64,000 bases of DNA from Lumbricus terrestris (GCA_949752735.1 OX457042.1:23922875-23986874), one strand, 5' to 3'. Shown: positions 10,346 through 23,700, counted from the stretch's first letter. Numbers and translations are program-made. The notes: a model not told the origin generated them from the letters alone.

Positions 10346-11052
10346 ATTAATTCAATCTAAGCCTATCGGCCTCGGCCTAAATTTTAGGCTCATATTTATA
10401 TTCCTCCATCAAGTAGAAAAACTTATTAGGCCTACCATCAGTGATCCATCTTTGTCAAAGTGAAGCACATGTCTATCATTGATAAAATCTCTGCATCCCT
10501 GCCAGTAGTGTTTGTAACAACATAAATAACAGTAGACCTAACTGTAGTTGCACTCGTGTGCACACCGTTCGTATACGTAGCTGCACACTCGCTATTCACT
10601 CATATGTAGTCCAACACTTTGTACATGCAGAGACCTACCGAGTCGCCATCACGCGAGATAGTCTACCATATGTTGACGATATGACCGCAATGTATACGTC
10701 TTTAGCAGTCTTTGCCATGCGGGTGATTCTTATCACAGTACGACACACCTGGACGATGTGAAAAACACCACCAGTCGAACGAAGCCACATATGACGGCGG
10801 GAGGGGTAGCGCAGCACGGAGGCTGAGGAGGAGGAGGTCGTATACGAAGATTCAGCGGCTATACATGTAGGATGACGACGACTTCGGATGTAAAGACCGA
10901 ACTAAGCCGCCACGAATCGATTTATGAGCACGATGCGACACAAAATATTATAACCGACCGACCACCTGTCTGATTGATAATTCATAATAATAGGGCTTTG
11001 TTGTTCGGGATGCATTCGATTGTTACGCAGACGAATGCTAGCATATGGCCAT

Positions 11053-11088
<36 letters not shown>

Positions 11089-12144
11089 CCCATCCGTCCG
11101 CCCGTCCATCCGTCCATCAATCCATAATACCAGGCCTAATAAGTTATTAACAGTAACAATAGTAATAATAATAATGTGACAATAATAATAATAGCCTAAT
11201 AATAATATAAAATAGTAAAAAAGTAATTACATGGTAATATTAAGTTTCTTGGGCAACAATTATTTGAGACGCAACTTCATAAAACCGTTTTTTAAATAAT
11301 AATAATAACAGTAATAAAGTAAATACAAATTACAATAAGTTATTAAAATAATGCATAATTGGAAAAAATAGTCACCTAGCACTGAACATAATAATGATGG
11401 ATAGTAGCCTAGTAGGGAATAATAATAATAAATAATACTGAAAATAACTATTAATAAGTTTAATGAATGACTGCTGGACATCACCTTCCTGTCTTGATCA
11501 ACATTATGAGCAAGATGTGGGGACCCTGTTGAATTAAACTCATAATGTTCAGAACGAAATGGAGAGTTGGAACATGGAAGATTGACAAGCTCACACTCGT
11601 TTAAATTCCCAGAACTACGCGTTCAAGAATTATTATAGTTATGGAATCCGCAGTTGAAATGGGTCAGTTTTCAAAGAGTTTGTCGAAAAATAGTCAAAAC
11701 CAGAAGATGCAAAATAAGAATGAAAGAATTTCTCCACTACAGAATAACCAACCAATGTCAACCTTCAGGTCTACAATCACAATTGTTTTTGCAAAAACTG
11801 CAAAGAATTTGTTTACAATCTCGTGGGTAGCACAGCTAACAGTATGTGACAATATAAATTCTCCTGATAATATGCATTAACCTAATTACGGTCAATAAAA
11901 GGTTTTCCTCGACACAGAACTTTCAATGATAAAATCGTTGAAAATGCATATTTTGGATTTGAAACAAGCCTCGGTATGAGTTTGTAAAAATGTTGCTGAA
12001 ACGTATAATATGACTAATTGCGACTGTAATCTGATTTCTATAGCACCTCTTCAGCAGATATTCAAATGGACTAAGTCTACACTAAAAAGAATCCGAGACC
12101 AACGCAGAACAGAGACACCGAGCAGAAATCGTAAAGTCTTGATG
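10346..12144. other. Intergenic sequence
   Basis: Probable 5' flank of the Ser/Arg-rich gene, then AT-rich DNA with many AATAAT and ATTATT runs (11160-11460). No convincing exon was found; small frames in it lack splice signals or composition support. Confidence 0.45.
11047..11125. repeat. (CCAT)n / (CCGT)n microsatellite
   Basis: CATCCATCCATCC units with CCGT variants. Confidence 0.9.
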
Positions 12145-12152
12145 AATATAAG

Positions 12153-12414
12153 CAGGGGCGGATCCAGGGGCCAATCAGGCCATGGCTCCCATTTAAAAAG
12201 TGCATGGGACGTGGCCCCCCGATCTGTCTGGTTTCAACAAGCCATTAAATCAATGCAACGGGAGAGAAAGTAGGATATGGGGGGGACAGTATATTATTGC
12301 TTGCAGAGATTACCGGTACTTCAACCGGGAAGACTAAAAAAGTCATCAGATTTTTTCCGGCAAAGATCACCAAATTTTTTGGCCCCCCTTCGAAAATTTC
12401 TGTATCCGCCCCTG
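12153..12414 (+). mobile_element. hAT-type MITE with intact ends, reference copy of the CAGGGGCGGAT family
   Basis: 262 bp. Ends are CAGGGGCGGATCC and GTATCCGCCCCTG, with an 11-bp inverted match. The octamer AATATAAG stands immediately on both sides (12145-12152 and 12415-12422). Ends starting CAGGGG with an 8-bp duplication are the hAT superfamily signature. No transposase frame is present. Confidence 0.93.
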
Positions 12415-12904
12415 AATATAAGCGCCTCTGATTAATGAGAACTACAAGGGGTGCTAAATAAATTATTTGCCCCTTTAAGTTGGCCCAACGTCCCTCATCA
12501 GAGTCTTTATATATAGTGAACAACTTCTCTAGGTGAATTTTGTATTGTTTAGGCTTAATACTATCAAATGCCACAGATGTAGCTACTATAGAATTACCTA
12601 TTATTATCCACTGTGTCAAAACTGGAAGAAACGAAAGTCTGTTGTCATGCTTTATGTACAGCTGAAGAAGGTTAAAGGTAAAGATAACACACTACCAGAA
12701 TTGTAAAGATAAAGGTAATACAACTGCTAACACATTATGTATAGGACTCCCTAGAATCATGAAGATAACACATCATGTCAGCATGACATGTTGTGTTGCC
12801 TTTTACATGCCTAGAACAGAACATCGCCATAGAATGCAACAAAGGAAACGGTTAAACTGGCTAAACATCTCCATATGCAATTTTTAATTTAACTGTGCCA
12901 CTCT

Positions 12905-13395
12905 AAATAGTTTTTATTTTATAGCAACTTTGGAGTAACTAGTAACTGTTATCAAAAGCAATGCACAGCTGTGACTGATTACTTTTATGAAGTAACTGTA
13001 ACACGGAAAGTGCAGTTACTTTGTGTTACTTTCAAATAAAATGTTTGAGTTGTTACGGTAAGATTAGAAATGTTATTAAAGCTGTTTTATAATCAACCTG
13101 CTAATTCTTTGACTACTCACATATGTCCAAATGACATAGACATTTAAGTTTGTGCTCATGTCTTTGAAATATTTCCATTTATTCATGATTGTCAAAGTCT
13201 AGTTTCATCAACGAGAAAGATGAAAATTCAAGTTAATATTATCAGTTACAGTAACTAGAAACACTTAGTTCCTTTTTAAAATTAACTGGAATCAGATATT
13301 AAATAGCTTATTTTTTTAGTTATTCTTTCTTTCAAGTAACCAATAATTTCTGTCACTAGTTACATTTGAAAAGTAACTATCTATGGTAAGTCACT
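12905..13395. mobile_element. Possible degenerate MITE rich in AGTAACT/AGTTACT
   Basis: AGTAACT-type words and their complements recur in both halves (near 12937, 12991, 13014, 13245, 13357 and 13372), giving an imperfect inverted structure. Ends and target duplication are not resolved. Confidence 0.35.
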
Positions 13396-14238
13396 AACAG
13401 CAGAGAGATAAAATGATTAGAATAGTTTACACGCCTCCAAATCAACTCTGTAAAGGCAAAGGTAACAGGACCAAATTTTAAACAGTTTTATGGCAACTCC
13501 TTACATAAGCATACAAATAAAATTAAAACCTGTTTACAAATCCCTATAGAAATGGCAGAAGCGAAAAAACACTTTTTAACATCTCTACAAAAACACGTTT
13601 CAAACATCACAAACACGTTTATGCAGCGCTGTAGAAACACGCAGCAGACACGACAACAAACTAACTGGCTGCTACTAGAAAAGACAGGAAGACAAACTTG
13701 TTGACAATGTCTACATCGTCTAAAGTGAGCACACGGAGATTATGATTATTATTGTTTCTGTTGTCAGTGTGCTGAACTGTCAAGCGAGAGGTCAGAGGTA
13801 CAAACACTTGCCAAGGCAGAAATTAGGGTTGAGGTTTCTGCTCCACCTGTGCGTCCTATCCAATTCAGTTATAATTAGTTCATTGAAAGTATTCTGTCGG
13901 TGGGAAGATGTAACTGCAAGGGAGAGGACTTGCCACCCAACCTCATATCATGTCAGGCTTAGAAAATGAAGACACTAACACTTATGCATACCCATGGAGC
14001 TGCTCTTCTAATTCTTCTTCTGCTGCAGCTGTTGTCATTTTTATCATCATTTCCCAGAATTCTAATTTTACCTCATAATTACTTTACTGAAGAATCCAAA
14101 AACTTTAAAAAATGGCTGAAAATTACAAATTTATTATTAATCTCCTAATAAATATACCAATAGCAGTAACACCCTTCGTAACTGAAGCCATATCCACAAT
14201 ATTACAAGACTCTTCCACTGTTCCACTGGGCAAATATC
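13396..14238. other. Intergenic sequence, no gene seen
   Basis: Small open frames near 13742-14150 lack recognisable similarity or flanking splice sites. Confidence 0.45.
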
Positions 14239-14246
14239 TCCACGTG

Positions 14247-15422
14247 CAGGGTTTAAAGTGGGTGGGAACGCGTGGGAACGGTGTTCCAACTGCTCTCGAA
14301 ATTCTTTGCTTACGTTCAGACTGCTCACCTGCGTGGAACCCTGGAAACATGGGGTTACCAATAAAACTTCAACAGTGTTCCCCCTGCTGACACCGTTGGC
14401 GTTCCCACTGCTCACCCAAACCACTTTAACACTTTGGGGGCGGTTGTCGACAAAAGTCGACACTAGGGGTAGAGGGCGGTTGTCGACAAAAGTCGACATC
14501 AACAGGGATGGGGTCTAACATATATTTATGGATATATAAATATGTGTATATGTCTATATATTTTTATGCGCATGTATAATATAAATATATATCATGTATA
14601 CAATGCTATACATACATATACAAACTTGCCATACATATATATGTACATGTATACACACATATATGCATGCATATGTATAATAATATATATACATATATAC
14701 GTATATACATATGAACAGTGGTATATATGTATATACACATATGTATATATGTATGTATATGTATATATATGTATATATATATGTATATATATATGCATAA
14801 TACATATATACATGTATATATATATATCTATATATATCTATATATATCTATATACATATATAATGATTACTTGTATATATACATATATGCACATGATATA
14901 TATATATACACATGTCTACATACATATGTATTGTATGCATATATATGCATATATATAAGTATATACACTTGTATGTGCATATATACATATTTATATATAC
15001 ATATATGTATATGCGCATATATATGTTTATAGATATACATACGCAATTATACATGTATACTGTATATATATATGCATATACATATATATATATATACACA
15101 TATATACATATGTGTATATACATATATATACATGCATATATATACACGTATATGCAGATGCGAACATATATATGTGTACACACATATATGTATGTATGTA
15201 TATATACATGTATGTATATATACATGTATATATATATATGCAAATTTATATACACATACATATGTATACATATATACACATATTTACATGTTCAGATATA
15301 AATATACATATGCATTATAAAAATACATAAATATATATAAATTTAGGGGATATATGGAAATATATTCAGCCTATAGAACATAATCCCAAAAAATTATTTA
15401 GCCTCCAAAGTGTTAACCACTG
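14247..15422. mobile_element. 1.18-kb hAT-type element carrying a microsatellite core
   Basis: The left end CAGGGTTTAAAGTGGG and right end AAAGTGTTAACCACTG are partial inverted matches. Both sides carry the same octamer TCCACGTG (14239-14246 and 15423-15430). Inside are a duplicated block with the near-palindrome TTGTCGACAAAAGTCGAC (near 14442 and 14481) and about 820 bp of TATACATA-type repeat. No coding region is seen. Confidence 0.75.
14520..15340. repeat. Long alternating (TATACATA)-type AT-rich array
   Basis: Over 800 bp of near-perfect purine/pyrimidine alternation (TATATACATATATG and variants). It yields spurious Tyr-Ile-Cys open frames in every reading frame, which are not genes. Confidence 0.95.
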
Positions 15423-15430
15423 TCCACGTG

Positions 15431-16250
15431 GTAACTAGCAAAAGACATTTGTTCAACTACTGCTCTATTATTCTATTCCTAGTGGTCCTAAATTCGACAT
15501 TTCACCTTTTGCCTATCCCAATGAGTCTGAAATTCATCTTGCCAATGCAATCATTTTGTGCATGTAAGACGGCACCTGCAATATTCACTTTTTCAAGACA
15601 GCACCCTCTCCACACGGCCAACATTCCTCAAATCATTGCAGTTCAATATTGTAGCACAGTTCAAATTCACAACTCAACTACAAACTCAAAAGCTACTAAC
15701 TATTTAAAGGAAGTGAAATGTTAAAACGTTTTCAAAATAAACTTCTCCCGGTTTGCGAATCACAATACACAAAACAACTAAATCACAAGTAGTGTAACTT
15801 AGAAAAGGAAACTGCATAGGATACATCAAATCTATTCAAATAACAAAACTGGAACTCAATCTAAGTCGTAAAAAAATGTAGAAGCCTACGAGACACTGCT
15901 TTCATGCGAAGTCAACAGCGTTATTTACAAGTCCCTAAATCCACTGAAGCATAACAGATGTAGGTAGAAATTGATGACAACATAAATTACTCAATGAGTA
16001 AATCTATCCCTCAATTGGTACAGGAAGCTTGTGCTGACCCAACTAGTTTTCCAATAATTTATTTCTTCCCAACAGGTTTTTCAATCACTCTTACAGATAA
16101 AAAATGCATGAGTTTACATAAATAAGGGTAATGTAAGGTAAGCCAATCATCCCACTGTTACACACCTCTGTACTTCAATCCTTGAAGGCATGATCCTTGT
16201 CCTGAAGGATGTCCTTAAGCTGCAGCAGATACCATAACAGTAGTAAAGTC
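15431..16250. other. Intergenic sequence, no gene seen
   Basis: The 104-codon frame at 15410-15724 starts inside the transposon end and target duplication and has no supporting features. Confidence 0.45.
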
Positions 16251-16448
16251 CTTATTTATAACTATAAATGACCTTATTTATAACTATAAATGACCTTATT
16301 TATAACTATAAATGACCTTATTTATAACTATAAATGACCTTATTTATAACTATAAATGACCTTATTTATAACTATAAATGACCTTATTTATAACTATAAA
16401 TGACCTTATTTATAACTATAAATGACCTTATTTATAACTATAAATGAC
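16251..16448. repeat. 22-bp minisatellite, nine almost perfect copies
   Basis: The unit begins CTTATTTATAACTATAAATG and is repeated head to tail for 198 bp. There are no spacers, so it is not a CRISPR array. Confidence 0.97.
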
Positions 16449-16484
16449 ATTATTTGCCCCTCTGATCCTATGGTAACTCGACCC

Positions 16485-16594
16485 GGACCACCACGGACTA
16501 CTCTCACGAACAACCCTTCTAACTCAACGCAGCGCTCGTGAATAAGCTGGTGCCCCGCGCTTGGCTTTCGAGTGGCGCTTTAGAAATTTCGAGT
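16485..16594. repeat. Dispersed repeat C, copy 2
   Basis: Same block as 6225-6337, including AATAAGCTGGTGCCCCGCGC and GGCTTTCGAGTGGCGCT. Confidence 0.75.
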
Positions 16595-17236
16595 TTACGA
16601 TTAACTATAAATGCCCTTCCATCTGACACAGTTTGCATCACTCTTCTTTGCAACGTAGCTGATGCGCTATCATTACAAGCACATTAAAACCGATGTTATT
16701 TCAATTTAATTTAATTTACACAGCATAAAATGCATTCATGCTCTAAATTCCAATGGAACACACACACAAGTGAATACAAATTATTTCTTGACAACATTTT
16801 AAGTTTTGACTTTTCACCACATGGTCATCCAATCATCAAAATATTTTTTACGTACAAACACATGTACAATATGCATTTAAGAGTGGTTGCTGAATGCCAT
16901 TAGACAGCTGAAGGTTATTAAGAAAACTTGATCAAGAAGCAACTACAGATGTATGCATGTGCAAAAACATAGCACCCAACCAGCCAATGAAAACCCTTAA
17001 ATGGTTAGCTTTGCTGGACTTTTACTGGTGTCCGCCAGCAGTCATCGCTTGCTCGATGGTATTTAGGTGCTCGGCTTTTGGATTATAATGTTCTAGCAAT
17101 TGGGTGATCGGTTTTTTGTTGGTTAAATTTTAGACAGGCACCTCTTGAGTGTTACCCCTTTTAGGTGATTGACCCCAGTTGGTAAGCTTTTCGTTTGCTG
17201 GTATTTGGGTGGCCGACTTTGAAAAAGTTGGCTTGC
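16595..17236. other. Distal 3' flank of SLC4A11
   Basis: May contain the end of the SLC4A11 3' UTR. No convincing minus-strand polyadenylation signal could be chosen. Confidence 0.35.
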
Positions 17237-17410
17237 GCTTGGATGGCTAATTTGATGGTTCACTTGTGCAATGTTGTGCATGGATGGCTAATTTGATGGT
17301 TGACTTGTGTCTGGATGGCTAATTTGATGGTTGACTTTTGCCTGAATGGCTAATTTTATGGTTGACTTGTGCCTGAATGGCTAATTTGATGGTTGACTTG
17401 TGGTCGATCG
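17237..17410. repeat. Tandem repeat of about 31-34 bp in the SLC4A11 3' flank
   Basis: About five copies containing GGCTAATTTGATGGTTGACT, 168 bp and more beyond the stop codon. On the minus strand it would lie in the 3' UTR if the transcript extends this far. Confidence 0.85.
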
Positions 17411-17577
17411 TCTCTTGGTTGGATGGATTTCGTGTGGTCTACATATGGAGGTTTCTTCGTCCGCGGCTGGTGCAAGAACAGATGAGCTATTACTCGTGAT
17501 ATGCACCTTCCCATGATGCCCTCCTCTGCTGCTGTCAGATGCACCGGGCACAAGGTTGCAGGATGATCCACCCAGTT

Positions 17578-17638
17578 TCAATGACCATCCAATGACTGGA
17601 GGTATTTCTTCTCCACAAGATATGGTACCAGCTTATGC
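17578..17638 (-). CDS. SLC4A11: SLC4A11 exon 18 (residues 1083-1102, C-terminal tail)
   Basis: CCATTGTAG acceptor, then [19 protein letters not shown] and TGA at 17578-17580. It aligns with the human end (LLPRIIEAKYLDVMD), so the tail is full length. Confidence 0.93.
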
Positions 17639-17720
17639 CTACAATGGAAATGGTTTCCAATGCTATCATAATTTTCATAATAATCATCGTCATCATCTCC
17701 AACATCACTGTTGTCCTTAC

Positions 17721-17764
<44 letters not shown>

Positions 17765-20700
17765 CCACCACCACCACCACCACCACCACCACCACCACCA
17801 CCACCACCACCACCACCACCACCACCACCACCACCACCACCACCACCACCACCACCACCACCACCACCACCACCACCACCACCACCACCACCACCACCAC
17901 CACCACCACCACCACCACCACCACCACCACCACCATCATCATCAATATCATTGGTCATGATCACCATTACTACCAAACTGTTTATGGAATGCAAAATTGA
18001 CAAAAAGTATTTGCAGCGTACATAAACAACTCATATGAAAATAATGGCTAAACAATACCCTACGCAAATATTATGACTCGACTAACTGAGGATGACAACC
18101 TAAGATGAATTATCTTTAGATGATGACTTACTCAAGATAACTGACCTAAAATGGCACCCTAGAAAACTGACCTGAAATTATTTAAACTTAAAATGACCTA
18201 TCCAAGATAGTTACCTAAAATGACTTCCCAAAATAATAAACCTAAACTGACTTACTCAAAATAATTGATCATAAAATGTCTTACCCAAGGAAAGGGACCT
18301 TAAACTGACTTCTAAGAGCCAAGATAAATGTCCGAAAATGACATATCCAAGATAACTGACATAAATGACTTATCCAAGATAACTCACATAAATGACTTAT
18401 CCAAGATAACCGACATAAATGACTTATCCAAGATAACTGACATAAATGACTTATCCAAGATAACTGACATGAACGGCTTACCTAACAGGCAGCATGACTA
18501 AATGTAGAACTGGAAAGACCATCTTGAGGTAAGGCATTGGCGCGAATCCAAAGCCGCACAGCACAGCCAACTGGAGCAGCTGGAGGAATGTGAACAGATG
18601 AATCTTGCGCTGAGGTACCGTTCGGATGTAGTGATTCGGAGGATAAGCCGCCTGGAAAAACGCAAGCATGATACATCTTTACATCACTCCCCACTGTGAG
18701 GCTATAACAGGTCAAATATAAATCTACACATACACACATGTATGTACGCAAACAATGCCAAACATACTTAGACATACACTCACCTAATAGCACTAAAATC
18801 TGCAGAACTTTATCATAATGTTCAAGGCTTCGATCAATGGTAGCTTGTAACAGTGACGACAGATTTCATCACACTATCTAATTGATTAGTTTACCTAATT
18901 ACTTGAGCACTAGTTTGCGAACTAGTTGGTCTCCCTAGCACATCATGGCCTCAGTGTAGCACTGATATATGTTTGAGTTTTACATCACATTTACAACCTT
19001 GTAGACACCATCTGTAAGCCAGTTAAGCAAAATGTCCCCTCTGGGCAAAAGAAATCCCCCGCTAGTCCACATTTCTCCCTCTCCCATTTTAACCCCTCTC
19101 TTTGCACTCTTCCGAATCCCTGCTCTTCTGCGGGTAACAGGCAATTACCCCCTGGACAATTACCCTCCCAGACAATTACACCAGACAGTTTCCACCCCCA
19201 GACAATTACCCCACGGACAAATCCCCACTCCCCCGTGCCAATAACCCCCGGACAATTACTCCCATGCCAATAACCCCGGACAATTACCCCACCCCCAGAC
19301 AATTACCCCAAGGACAAATCCCCACTCCCCCGTGCCAATAACCCCCGGACAATTACTCCCATGCCAATAACCCCGGACAATTACCCCACCCCATGACAAT
19401 AACCCCAGCTGCTATAAGTTAGTGTTAAACATTGACTATCATGCGAACAGAGCAACTGCCAGGATTCTATGTTATTCGACAGAAAATGTACTCAACTACA
19501 AAATTAATCATAAATTAAGGCAAAATAAAAATCATTCTTTGTTTAAAGATTGAGCAGGCTCATTCAGATCTTTGAAAGCTATGAATGAATGCCACTGGCT
19601 AGTTGCAATTCTTTCAAGTTGCATGAAAACAATCATAATATATTTGTATGTATGAGCACTTGCTATAGCGCCCCTTCATGAAGCTACTCAGAGGCACTCC
19701 AAACTACAGCATGAACAGTGAACTGGAGTTTCACACCGAAGCACATGAGTAATTGAGAGTGAAGGGCTTGCACAGGGTCCCTACGTGGTGACTTGAGGTG
19801 GATTCGAACCCGCAACCTTCCGGCTCCAAGGCAACGAACATACCCCTACACCACCATGCCCCACGTTAGCCTTCTAATGCCTTTATTCTCATTAGCCTTG
19901 GCCATTGAGACTACAGGCAGGTCTTTGAATTAGTAGATCGAAGAGGTAGGTTACCTGTTCTGTAACGAGCAGCATTATCCTCTCAAACAGTTGGTTGCTA
20001 TGCAGCGCAGTTATCGCCAGGTACAGGAACAGACCATCAAGCACAGGCCGCGGAATCTTCTTCAAGTCCTCGATGAACAGCAGAGATAATCCGATAAGTA
20101 CGTGCGAGCAGATTCCAGTCACTCTTGTCTCTCGAACGCAGACGATTCTATAATAGAACAGGAAGACAAAAGTTTATTTCCACCATGACATAAACCAAAG
20201 AGTTAACCTCAAGCACTTACCTAGTGCTTAGTCCTTCCTGTGCAGGTCTGCAAATCGGGCGATACATCTCCTTCACTCGTCCCCGTCCATCACCAGCTCC
20301 CTGGCCTCATCCCAAGATATCTCCAAACACCCCAAGTCGTCTCTAATAATTATAGTGGTCTGCCAGCTCTTCGATGGTCTTCATCTCCCACTTCTTTTAC
20401 CTCAGGTACTGCTTTCATAATGCACAATGGTTCTAGTGGTCTATTTGGTTGGTGCTTCGAGTGAAACCATGGCAGGGAATCACCATCTCTAACTGAACTA
20501 CCATTGACTAAAACCCTACCATTCAACTATAAAAGGCTCTGTCATACTTGTACAATGTACATTAAACCTCAATAAGCAAACACAAACATAACTTAGACCG
20601 ACTGCATAGGGGGGGGCTAGTCGGAGCAACAAAGCAGTATCTACAGAGGTATTCAATAATAATGATAGTAATTCGATAACACTTTGTACATCCCAAGTCA

Positions 20701-23700
20701 AAATTAAGACACTATAATAATGGTAATATGCTGAAATACATTCCCAGAGACCCTCTACGTTCAGCAGTAACCAAATGGAAAACAAATGCCTGCAGATATA
20801 ATAAATATATAGCCTGACGACAATAATTACTTGAGATAGACATGACCCTGATAGACTCGGTCTTCGACATCGGCCATTGCACGCACGTGAAGAGGAGAAT
20901 GTGGAAGAGCTCCATGGACCATTGGCAGACCAAAGAAGGACAGGAAGGCATTCAAAAGTGCGATCACCATCAGGTCCCAGTGGTAGGCCGGACCCTTCTT
21001 CATTCTACAAAAGTCATCACATCACGACATGACAAGCCATCAACTCATGATAGTATTGACTATATGATTATTACTCAGCGCAGTGTAAATGTGAGAAAAG
21101 CACCAGATTCTACGCGTGATCAATAGGAATTGTCATGCAAAACTACTCCGAGGTGCTCCCGACACCAGCACGGCCAAAAGGAACAGTCTTCAAGCGCTTA
21201 AAGAATGTGTCAGACAGTGGAATCTACAGAACAGGTGCAGCTCAAGCGAGCGTGCGAATACTCAGTTAACCTAAACACAGAGCTCTGGTAATACCCAAGT
21301 TTCTGATGAGTCTATCTGACGTGGTGCTACATAAATTTGCCATCACAATTATGTACCCTAACAGCTGAGACACCAACCGGTTGTCAGGGCTGTTAACCAT
21401 GGCTCCAGCAATGTTCTGATCCATGAAGAACAACAACGACAGACAAAAACCAAGACCCATGGCACCAAATATCGCTGGCCACCCTAACTTCGACAATGGA
21501 GCCGGCTTGAAGATCTCATCTCGAATCAATTCAAACTTTTTCACTGCAGACAATAATAAAATGATGAAAATTTAATTAATTTAATAAGGAATAATAGACA
21601 TGAACTGACGTATTTTTGGCTAATTTAGCTGTGTGTATGCCCACCAGGGCTGTTAACAATACTGGGAAAAAGTATTGGCAATACCAATACCAATACTTAC
21701 TAATAAAAGTATTGGCAATACCAATACCAATACTATTTCTTAAAAGTATTGCAATACCAATACCAATACTTTTACCAATACTTTTCGATAAGCTTTAAAG
21801 TTTATCACTTTGTGCTGGTATCGGATCGGCAAGGTTAGTGTCCGCATCGGCAACATTAGTGTCCATTTTTAAGTCTGCAAAGATTCCAATCTAAATAAAG
21901 GACACGTTTCCGGTCATTTGACTATTTATAGATCTCGATTTCCGTCCATTCCGGTCAAAGATCACAGATCGGTGAGACCGCACCAAAGAGTCACTCATTC
22001 AAGCGGATGAGAAACCATATAAATTATTGTCAAAAAAGTATTGGTATCGAGTATCGCTGACAGGCTAAAAAAAAAGTATCGGCGATACGCATGCGATACC
22101 AACAAAATTAAACTATCGCGATACTCGCCGCGATACTGAAAAAAGTATCGGCGATACCAAGTATTGCGATACTTTATCGCGATATTAACAGCCCTGATGC
22201 CCACTGATCATAATTATAATTGCAAGCATCATAATTATCATTTTATTACTAGCTGCATTATTATCATTAAAAGTTTTAGCACTCAAAGAGGTATGGTAAT
22301 TTACTCAACAACCCTAGTAATCATTTTATACCACATACTGCATGCATGATTGCCAAAAGCAAATAAAGTTTAACAGATACCATGACTCGTGCTGTGACTC
22401 TCACCACAGCAATTGTACATTCTGGAACTCACTGCCTAGTTGTGTCAGTTCAATTTTCTGTACAATGCCAGTCAAACCTAAACACTAAAAGCATCAGCTT
22501 ACATACAATACTTAACTTCCAGTTATGTGACAAATCAGTACTTGACTGGTCTTCAAATAACAATTCCTACTTTGATTTCACCTGAAAGGACTATTAACTG
22601 ACTTTTTCCATCAGTTGATGGTCCCAGCTAACATGATAATTTTTGTCGTTGTAACCCTATAAAAATTATTATTCGAGTTCCAGTAATGAAGAACGTAAAG
22701 TAAACAATCAGCGATGATGAACGAACAATGCCTTTGTTCCAATGTCTTTGTGCTAATAATGCAAGTGCTGTAAACTTACGCTTGACATCTTTGAATATGT
22801 AAGATCCAAAGAACGACATGAGAAGAACGGAGACAGGAAGAGCACAGTCAGCCAACAGCTCTCTCTTGCTCGCATTGAGAAACGGCCTGAAAGCATAATA
22901 GAAAGCATGACTGTACATTTATATAGCACCTCTTCAGAAAAACTCGGCACACGTGTAACTGACCAGTGGCATTTAACCACACCACCACTTGGAATGGCAG
23001 AACAAATCCAAAACACTTTGGCCGACATTTAAGAGACCCAGAATCACTCAGAACTGTAAATTAAGATATGTTAAACCCCCCCAATTCTGACAGGAGTTGG
23101 AGATCGTCCTGCCAACCCCACACTGGTGGATGCCACTGATTCTTATGCGGGACTATGGTCAAATAGATTGGTCTATTTAATCGCCTGCAAAATAACAGGC
23201 AGGCCCTCATTCCAGATTGAGAGACTGGACACAATCTGAACAAGTTAAGTGCAGGAAAGAACCATTATGCATCATTGTTTGGAAATAGTGTGTTGAGTGG
23301 CCTGCTGAGGCAATCAAAACCAATGATTCAACGAACATCTACACTGTTCTACAGGTGCTGCATGCAAAGAAATCGCCAACAGTCCCAACACAACAATCTT
23401 TCAATTGCACATACTGGACCTGGAAGACTAACCAAAAACACACTCACTCTTCCATAAATCACAAAGTTTTTCATGCACAATCTGCAAGGTTTATCACCTC
23501 TTATAAATGACCTGAGCAGTGAACATTGTTTGGGAAACAAATCTAAACACAAAATCAATGTGAAGAAAATGTACTGCAACCTGAGAAAGGCACATAAATA
23601 ACCATTCACCATCCAAAGAGTAAATGGTATTTAGTAAAGTAGTAAATGGTACAAGCAATCCCATACCCTTGTTGGAAAAGGGTTAATAATGATTTATGGT

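Noticed and set aside
14123..14518. Overlapping open frames at the left end of the 1.18-kb hAT-type element, possible transposase remnants
   Set aside because: No hAT transposase or dimerisation motif is visible; the frames follow inverted and duplicated non-coding segments.
14542..15330. Several Tyr-Ile-Cys-rich open frames on both strands
   Set aside because: All are translations of the TATACATA alternating array.
16251..16448. Regular 22-bp repeat resembling a CRISPR array
   Set aside because: The units are directly abutted with no unique spacers, and the genome is eukaryotic. It is a minisatellite.
17535..18025. Long poly-His, poly-Gly, poly-Val and poly-Pro frames
   Set aside because: They are readings of the (CAC)n/(CAT)n array in intron 17 and have no independent coding support.
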